Part shown: positions 9,156 through 14,310 of the stretch, one piece after another
Layout: every line of letters begins with the position of its first letter
Position numbering within the stretch: position 1 is the first letter of the stretch
Assembly: GCA_025330725.1 (NCBI GenBank)
Contig: JAIWND010000091.1
Span: 1-14,310 of the forward strand
Direction of reading: 5' to 3'
From: Chlamydoabsidia padenii
Lineage: Eukaryota; Mucoromycota; Mucoromycetes; Mucorales; Cunninghamellaceae
DNA length: 14,310 bases
Program-made: the position numbers and the translations under genes
Notes under the pieces: model-generated
What the model saw: only the letters and a program-made list of their open reading frames with translations
Database searches by the model: none
What the model was told of the DNA's origin: nothing

Positions 9156-9250
9156 CGGGATTGCTCCGCTTACAACAAATTTTTACAATTATTGTACCGT
9201 ACAATAAATCTGAGTTTTGTACAACTTTTTACAACCCTACGACTTTACGA
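9156..9250 (+). repeat. MULE-C left terminal inverted repeat
   Basis: Begins CGGGATTGCTCCGCTTACAA. It shares with the right end the block TGTACSGTACAATAAATC followed by TGAGTTTTGTACAAC. Inward it becomes a run of short TTTACRAC and TTTGCATC units to about 9290. The left end lacks the extended GTTGTACA array of the right end. Confidence 0.9.
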
Positions 9251-9870
9251 TTTTGCATCTTTACATCTTTACAACTTTGCATCTTCTGCGATTCCTATAA
9301 ATAATACAAAAGCACCTCCGTTTAATTCTTTTTTACTTCACCTCTGCAAATGTAGGATAAGTATAAAAAAGTTATGCCAGTAAAATAAAGCAGAAATGCC
9401 AAAATATTATGTGAAGGCTGATATGAGGTGGACTAGAAGTAAAGTAGGCAGTGAATGGAAGTGTTGATAAAGAATGCTGATACGAGCTTAGCAAAGTCTT
9501 CACAGTCTCAATTATCCCACTTACCTTCTCTATTAATCTGGACTCAGTATAGTTACAAATCAGCTTCTTCCACTTTTCCTGGTATAACGTCTTGTAGAAC
9601 ATAACGCTTGCACACGTATTATGGCTCATAAGTCTATGTTCAAGCTGTCGATATCAGCGTGAACCAAGAAAGAGAAGGAAAAAAAACGCATTACGCCAAG
9701 TAGTGATTAGACGCATAATAGTATGCTTAATAGCGGAGATTAAGTGCTCAGCTTTTGCTCAGTTTTCGCATGAGTATAGTAGAGATATTTGAACATGGAT
9801 GCTAATGCTAAGCCCGAAGTTATATGTGGTTATGTGGCGCATTGCCAAGAACCTAGAGCTGTTAGATTGG
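9251..9870. other. MULE-C 5' region upstream of the transposase
   Basis: No gene is supported. An 85-codon minus frame (9629-9372) shows no family motif. TATAAA-like sequences occur at about 9296 and 9362 on plus, but the box at 9871 is better placed. This region probably holds the element's regulatory DNA. Confidence 0.4.
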
Positions 9871-9878
9871 TATAAATA
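9871..9878 (+). promoter_or_regulatory. TATA box of the MULE-C transposase gene
   Basis: TATAAATA lies 92 nt before the ATG at 9970, followed by an AT-rich leader ending in CTTCTAAA before the ATG. The octamer and spacing match those of the leader ORF at 2301. Confidence 0.65.
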
Positions 9879-11047
9879 CGACAGAATTTTGACACTCGAA
9901 ATAAAAAAATCCATATTCTTTTCACATACTTCAATTATTTATTACATTACCATTTATTAACCTTCTAAAATGATCAGTCAAGCTCTCCTTAGAAGAAAGT
10001 ACACCAGCGATAAAAACATGCATGAAGATTTGACGGCTTTTGCGAGAAACAATGGTTTTGGTATCAACAAGTCCCTTAACAAGAAGGTTGGAAATGGTTA
10101 TTTTTATTGCCGCAATCGTACTACTTGCGCGGACGACAAGCATCAAGTTCAACCTGAAGACCGCAAACGAATAACTACCTCTACTCGTATAGGTCAATGT
10201 AATTGGAAGGTGTATGCTAAATTTGTTGATAATGAATGGTGCATTGCGTCAGTTACATTGGACTCTAGAACAATAATCAAAGCAGGTGAACTCATTGAAC
10301 CTGATGTCCTCTCTATGCGTGAACATGGCCATCCTAAAATTTCTACTCCCTATGCCACTGCTTCCATTATTCCGTCAGCCCGGCGACTCGATAAAGAAAA
10401 TAAAAACAAGATTGCAGTCATGACAAAAAATAGGGTTGAACCGTTCAAAATTCGAAGTACCATGTTGGATATGGGTATCGTTGTCAAGCCCAAGGATATT
10501 TATAATATAAAGCTGCAGATCGTCAGAGCTTCTGGACTTGGCGAAACACCGGACACAAGATTGGAAATGCAACTCAAGACAATAGAGGAAGATGGGTATC
10601 TTATTAAGGTGAAGAAAACTACTGATTCTGTTCTCCATATGGTGATGGTGGCTCACACTGAAGCTCTTAATCTTGTCAGATGTTTTGGTGAAGTCCTTGC
10701 TGTGGATTCTACGTATCAAACAAATAACTTGGGGATGCCTTTGGTCAACATTGTCGGTTTCACCAATTTAGGTGGGACACGTCTGTCTACTTTTTTGGCT
10801 GCAAGCATTGTCATGGTTAGTGAGGTTTCAGCAAATTACAAATGGGCTCTAGACACTTTTAAAGGCGCTGTTGGATACACTGGATCAAAGACTATCAAGG
10901 TAATACTATCTCATGTAAATAAAAAGAGTACATACTAACCGTAAACAATTTATTCAGGCAATTATCACTGATCAAGACTTGGCATTAACCAAGGCTGTTG
11001 AAACAGTCTTTCCCGATTCCTATCATTTGTTATGCGTTTGGCACGTC

Positions 11048-11056
11048 AAAAAAAAA
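11048..11056 (+). other. A9 run at an apparent 1-nt frameshift
   Basis: Directly after CVWHV. Before the run the frame matches the D2 region. After it, only the -1 frame fits both the peptide (IAKNYEVSFKQDNGK) and the phase of the following GTAGGC donor and exon 3. Ten A residues would be in frame. Confidence 0.7.
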
Positions 11057-11759
11057 TTGCTAAAAATTACGAAGTATCTTTCAAACAAGACAATGGCAAA
11101 CAGGTAGGCACCGTTAAACTTATTCCATGATCCATGAAGCGGTGTTAACTTGATTTTTTCCTAATTAGGACACAAAAATGGAATCTGCATGCGAATCGAA
11201 CATCAACAAGTTATTCTATCAAGTAGATGAAAGCGCCTTTTCTGACAACAATGTAAAACTACAAGATCTTTATTCATCCTCAAACAAGAAGGACGCTTTG
11301 CTTAAGCATCTAAACCAGTAAGTCGTCTCAATGTCATCTCAGTGTTTAAATCCTTTGATCAAAGCGCAATAAACTAATGCATTTTTTTTGTAGACAACTT
11401 AGTATTAAGGAAAAGTGGGGCGGGCCTTGGTGCGAAACAATCAAACATTATGGAACAAGGACCACGCAAAGAGCGGAAAGTGCTCATGCCGTTATGAAAA
11501 AGCTGATCCACAGAAAGCTACCACTGGATTCTCTCCTACAAACAATCGCCGAGCACTTCGAACACGAGGTAAAACATTATCCAATAATAAAAATAATAAG
11601 AATAAACTCAAATAAAAAAAAAGTAACTGACATTCACATTTGAATTTAATATAGTATTCCACATATACAACGAAGAAAGAATATGAAATGATCTCCGCAC
11701 CCATTGCCATATCAAAAACGCCCATCTTTAAAAAACTCGTTGGAAAAATTTTCCATTTT

Positions 11760-12985
11760 GCTCTAAATATACTCCAGAATGAATACACTGAAAAACTAAA
11801 AATGGATCAGACTGTAATGACCTCCTGTAAATGTACCACCTCCACTAAATATGGATTATACTGTCGACACATCATCCCAATGGTACTCGAAATTGAAAAC
11901 ATTCACCAATTCTGGCATTTGGAAACGAAAGGTAACTTTTTTTTTCCTTCACCAAAGATGGAACAAGAATTACTGACCTCTTCATTCAAATATATTAGAC
12001 ACTAAAGAATCCACCAGCCTTGAAGAAGACATGTCAAAAATTCACGACTTACTGGAAAGTGTCTCCCCTGTCCACTTCGATGAAATTGTTTCCGATGTCT
12101 CAGCAATGGTGAAGAAGTTTCTGCCTGTTACACAGTCCCAAATGTTGTAGTGGTGGTTTATATAAATAAAAACTGTATGAATACTGAGTCAAAGGTGTGG
12201 GTCAAGTTTATTAGATAAAAATGAGAGAGAGAAGAAAACAGTAATACAAAAGCTACTCCCTGGATATAACAACAGGACTGCAGGCAGAGGGACTGCTCTA
12301 GAATAATTTTATCCGAGCTGAGTATTCCAGCATGTAGCACAATTGTTACTAAATGCCTGTTAGAATACGACACCAAACAAACATAATTGTAATTCCTGAA
12401 CGAGTCAAAACCAAGGGCCGGCCAACCAAGAAAGAAACAAACAAAAGGGTACCAATAATAGAGAAGATCAACCAGCAAGCAACTCCAGCAAAACTGCTTA
12501 TGGCTAAATGGGAATCAAACTCCTGTTTCATTGATGCGGTCGTGGAAGTTTTCCAAAGGGTTATTATACCGGGCATTGGTGCTACTATTGAAGGTGATGG
12601 CAAAGATAATTCTATGGTGACGCTCCTGGGAAGGCTGCAAGAACTCTCCAACAAGAAGAACTATGTTGCTGGTACCAAGCTGGCAAGAGATTACTTTTGG
12701 CGAAATGGCTTCGTGAAGGGGGCAATGGGTGATTGTCAGGATATATACCATAAATTGACCGATGCTTGGCCCTTGGATGCATGCTTTTCATTTTCTGATC
12801 GAGACTTGAACTTGGTGAAGGCCTTTGAGGTGATTCGTTCGGGTTATAGCCGTCCTATTGGTCGGTTATTCAGCAAATACAGCAAAAAGCAAACTGAATA
12901 TCCACCGGAATTCATCACTATCAATGACATGATCTCTGGAACATATTTGGAAGATGAATACGACTACCCGGTTGTATTTACTACA
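11760..12985 (+). repeat. Inverted long duplication, right arm (partner 1240-2213)
   Basis: Starts at GCTCTAAATATACTCC in both copies and extends through the intron at 11932-11998 and the first part of the USP-like domain. The right arm is longer because it contains the 230-bp LTR and one 5-bp target repeat. The arms are about 9.5 kb apart in opposite orientation. Identity is high (3 amino-acid changes in the roughly 50 residues around the SWIM finger). Confidence 0.85.
12143..12372 (-). mobile_element. Solo LTR, copy 3, inside the MULE-C gene
   Basis: 230-bp unit with TGTTGTAGTGG...AATACGACA ends, flanked by a perfect 5-bp duplication CCAAA (12138-12142 and 12373-12377). The homologous fragment at 1.8 kb has the uninterrupted site CAGTCCCAAACAAAC, which directly documents the empty state. 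It introduces a stop (ATG TTG TAG) a few codons into the LTR and separates the SWIM part from the USP-like part. The 106-aa minus frame here is LTR by-product. Confidence 0.95.
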
Positions 12986-13239
12986 CCGAATGGCAATACG
13001 AACTCTGTGCTAGAATTTTTGGGCAGACAAAATCGGGGTACCATTTCACAGCGGCAATAAAAATGGACGGGCACTACTACAACGCAGATAATATGGATGG
13101 AAGGCTGACACCGTTGAAAGTACAAAAATTAGGTGGAAGAATGATGCATACTATATACGCAATCTACCAACGAAAAGATATGGTTTCAGCTGACGATTCA
13201 TTAGAGACATTTTCACCAATTACTTCACCATTACCACCA

Positions 13240-13455
13240 TCATCTCCACGCTCGGTAACAATAATATCTCCCTCTGCCTCGCCAACGATAGTTCCTTGGT
13301 CATCTGAATTTTTACCAAAGCTAGAATCCTTGTCACCATCATTACAATCATCTCCACGCTCAGTAACAGTGCTATCTCCTTCTGCCTCGCCAACGGTAGT
13401 TCCTTGGTCGGCTGAATTTTTACCAAAGCTAGAATCCATGTCACCTCCACCTCCA
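13240..13455 (+). repeat. In-frame 108-bp tandem duplication in the MULE-C tail
   Basis: Two units starting at 13240 and 13348, each encoding about 36 residues of the form SSPRSVT..SPSASPT, then VPW(S)EFLPKLES. The frame is preserved and most changes are silent or conservative. Confidence 0.9.
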
Positions 13456-13600
13456 TCAATGCCTGCTGAAACATCGTCATCACTACCTCCCTCTCCATCA
13501 ACGCCTACTGGATCATCATCATCACCTCCACCTCCATCAACGCCTACTGGATCATCATCATCACCTCCATCTCCATCAATGCCCGTTGGATCATCTAGTG
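13456..13600 (+). repeat. 39-42 bp Ser/Pro repeats in the MULE-C tail
   Basis: Four units starting at 13456, 13498, 13537 and 13576, encoding 13-14 residues of the type STPTGSSSSPPPP. All remain in frame, so the tail tolerated length change while coding. It is likely disordered and ends in a lysine/arginine-rich stretch that may be a nuclear localisation signal. Confidence 0.9.
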
Positions 13601-13764
13601 GTCTTAAAATAAGATTAGTTCTCAACAAAGAAAGTAGATCATTAAGCAATAACAATTCTTCAAAAAGATCAAGAAAAGGGGGACCAAAACAATCCCCTTT
13701 GAAAAAATCAAGAAAAGTCTAACCGAAATAGTTTTTTTTTAATATCCAAACATACTCTATTTCT

Positions 13765-13770
13765 AATAAA
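13765..13770 (+). terminator. Candidate poly(A) signal of the MULE-C gene
   Basis: AATAAA 42 nt after the stop codon at 13720-13722, in AT-rich sequence. Confidence 0.5.
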
Positions 13771-13879
13771 CTGACGATGACAAAACATATTTTAGTTTAC
13801 AGTCATCCTTATAAATAAAGGGAAGGTTTTGTGTCAAAGAAATGCTAAGACTTAGGATCAAAAGAAAAAAAGAAAAAAG

Positions 13880-14015
13880 CTGTAAAGCTGTACAGTTGTA
13901 CAGTTGTACAGTTGTAAAAAGTTGTACAGTTGTACAGTTGTAAAAAGTTGTACAGTTGTACAGTTGTAAAAAGTTGTACAGTTGTACAGTTGTAAAAAGT
14001 TGTAAAAAGTTAGAA
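13880..14015. repeat. GTTGTACA/GTTGTAAAAA tandem array inside the right TIR of MULE-C
   Basis: About four 26-bp units, each two GTTGTACA octamers plus one GTTGTAAAAA. The minus-strand frames of 113 and 105 codons here, rich in LYNCTTF-type repeats, are products of this array and not genes. Confidence 0.93.
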
Positions 14016-14109
14016 AAAGTTGTACAAAACTCAGATTTATTGTACCGTACAACAGTTGTAAAAAATTGTAAAAAACCCAGCCAAATTTGTTGTAAGCGGA
14101 GCAATCCCG
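14016..14109 (-). repeat. MULE-C right terminal inverted repeat
   Basis: Reverse complement begins CGGGATTGCTCCGCTTACAA at 14109 and shares TGTAC-GTACAATAAATC and TGAGTTTTGTACAAC with the left end, with an extra segment of about 14 bp near the end. Confidence 0.9.
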
Positions 14110-14154
14110 AAAAAAAATTATTATTTTGTTGATAAAAGCGCTAGAAATCGAAGC

Positions 14155-14225
14155 CACAGGGGATGATGTCATCATTTCCTAAAAGAGACGTTGTCATTTA
14201 ACGATACCGAATGTTCTGTCATGCG
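14155..14225 (-). repeat. MULE-B terminal inverted repeat, right (5' of the gene)
   Basis: Core 14175-14203 is the reverse complement of 3404-3432 with one mismatch; outer GACAGAAC (as GTTCTGTC at 14213-14220) and CGGGG are also shared in degenerate spacing. Between this repeat and MULE-C (14110-14154) lies what was the MULE-B upstream region. Confidence 0.7.
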
Positions 14226-14310
14226 GGGTTTCAATACAAACACCGTATCACAGCATTACAAGACAGAACGATTCTTTCCATGATACATCACATCAAAAGA
14301 AACTTTCCAT
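14226..14310. other. Flank outside MULE-B; nothing recognised
   Basis: 85 bp without a gene or motif. A second ACAGAACGATTC occurs at about 14263, similar to the outer TIR motif, and may be part of an extended terminus. Confidence 0.3.

Larger units (their letters stand above)
9970..13722 (+). pseudogene. MULE-C transposase fused to a USP-type (C19-like) cysteine protease domain; interrupted
   Basis: Exons 9970-10899, 10958-11103, 11169-11317, 11394-11568, 11655-11931 and 11999-13722; intron 1 has a perfect TACTAAC. Allowing one missing base at each of two frameshifts and removing the LTR gives 1056 codons exactly. Domains: FAR1-like zinc region (residues about 15-120, ending EHGHP); MULE nuclease with D246 in AVDSTYQT, D315 in ITDQD followed by CVWH, and E in TTQRAESAHAVMK; SWIM finger CKCTTSTKYGLYCRH; then Cys box ESNSCFIDAVVEVF (Cys at 12524) and, about 170 codons later, His box YHFTAAIKMDGHYYNADN (His at 13042) ending in AIYQRKD. 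Cys-before-His order, Asn two residues before the Cys, and the terminal pattern fit USP/UCH peptidases rather than Ulp1 or OTU. A Ser/Pro repeat tail ends in basic SKRSRKGGPK. The breaks make this copy inactive as read. Confidence 0.85.
9156..14109 (+). mobile_element. MULE-C: Mutator-like element with USP-like fusion transposase
   Basis: A 4.95-kb element bounded by inverted repeats that both begin CGGGATTGCTCCGCTTACAA, at 9156 on plus and 14109 on minus. The similarity starts exactly at CGGG on both sides and continues inward for about 80-100 bp with indels. It encloses a single plus-strand gene (9970-13722) with its own TATA box. It sits 8 bp upstream of the MULE-B start codon, between that gene and the MULE-B right TIR. 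Flanks are T/A-rich (ATTTAAAAA before, AAAAAAAAT after) and give no clear 9-bp target duplication. Confidence 0.85.
3385..14225 (-). mobile_element. MULE-B: old Mutator-like element, host of all nested insertions
   Basis: Delimited by inverted repeats at about 3385-3455 and 14155-14225, in the correct outside-to-inside orientation. Between them is a MULE transposase gene on minus (9148 to 3700). Removing the inserted LTR (4029-4258), the Harbinger element (about 4807-7840) and MULE-C (9156-14109) leaves about 2.6 kb, a plausible size for a slightly deleted MULE. Its 9-bp target duplication could not be read because the outer TIR ends are eroded. Confidence 0.65.

Noticed and set aside
9372..9629. 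85-codon minus frame upstream of the MULE-C gene
   Set aside because: No motif, no promoter and low-complexity hydrophobic composition; it lies in the element's 5' regulatory region.
12971..13013. Possible 43-nt intron (GTTGTA...GCTAG) to explain the frame change before the USP His box
   Set aside because: Removing it leads to the wrong frame and would delete the plausible IYYTEWQYEL segment; a 1-nt shift fits better.
12518..13170. Ulp1 (C48) or OTU protease as identity of the MULE-C C-terminal domain
   Set aside because: In Ulp1 the catalytic His precedes the Cys; OTU uses a DG-C box. Here an Asn-Ser-Cys box comes first and the HY/DN box last, as in USP enzymes.
13164..13655. 163-codon minus frame rich in Asp/Gly
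   Set aside because: It is the antisense of the Ser/Pro repeat tail of the MULE-C gene; triplet repeats keep several frames open.
13880..14015. Regular short repeats as a CRISPR array
   Set aside because: Units are contiguous, without unique spacers, and lie in a transposon end of a eukaryotic genome.
13763..14175. Two minus frames rich in LYNCTTFYN-like repeats
   Set aside because: They are direct translations of the GTTGTACA array in the MULE-C terminal repeat.

Overview
The window looks like a transposon graveyard from an AT-rich fungal genome, most likely early-diverging (Mucoromycota-like). The signs are short 57-86 nt GT..AG introns with TACTAAC or CTAAC branch points, TATAAATA boxes about 100 nt before start codons, pyrimidine-rich leaders, and proteins of fungal TE families. 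No host housekeeping gene, rRNA, intact tRNA or CRISPR array is visible. The taxonomic assignment is inference.

Layout, left to right. (1) 1-854 (+): the 3' end of a CACTA/TNP2-type transposase-like gene that enters from outside the window. (2) 1240-2213 (-): a fragment of a MULE transposase gene, fused at 2213/2214 to a foreign leader that has its own TATA box and ATG. (3) 2961-3190: a solo LTR. (4) 3385-14225: one old MULE ('MULE-B', transposase on the minus strand, 9148 to 3700) whose terminal inverted repeats lie near 3.4 kb and 14.2 kb. Four other insertions have fallen into it or into its guests: a 230-bp solo LTR (4029-4258) inside its SWIM zinc finger; a PIF/Harbinger element (about 4807-7840) between its second and third catalytic acids; and a second MULE ('MULE-C', 9156-14109) 8 bp upstream of its start codon, which itself carries another copy of the same solo LTR (12143-12372).

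The Harbinger element appears intact. It has a 389-aa five-exon DDE nuclease on plus (5030-6447) and a 366-aa two-exon Myb/SANT-like partner on minus (7724-6564), arranged tail to tail, which is the usual two-protein arrangement of this superfamily.

MULE-C encodes a predicted protein of about 1055 codons in six exons: FAR1-like zinc domain, MULE DDE nuclease, SWIM finger, then a domain with the Cys and His boxes of a USP-type (C19) deubiquitinase, then a Ser/Pro-rich repeat tail with a basic C-terminus. It is broken by the LTR and by two apparent 1-nt frameshifts, one of them in an A9 run. The MULE-USP fusion and the nested architecture with readable target duplications are the most interesting content. 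The 1240-2213 fragment is a close inverted relative of the SWIM-USP portion of MULE-C.
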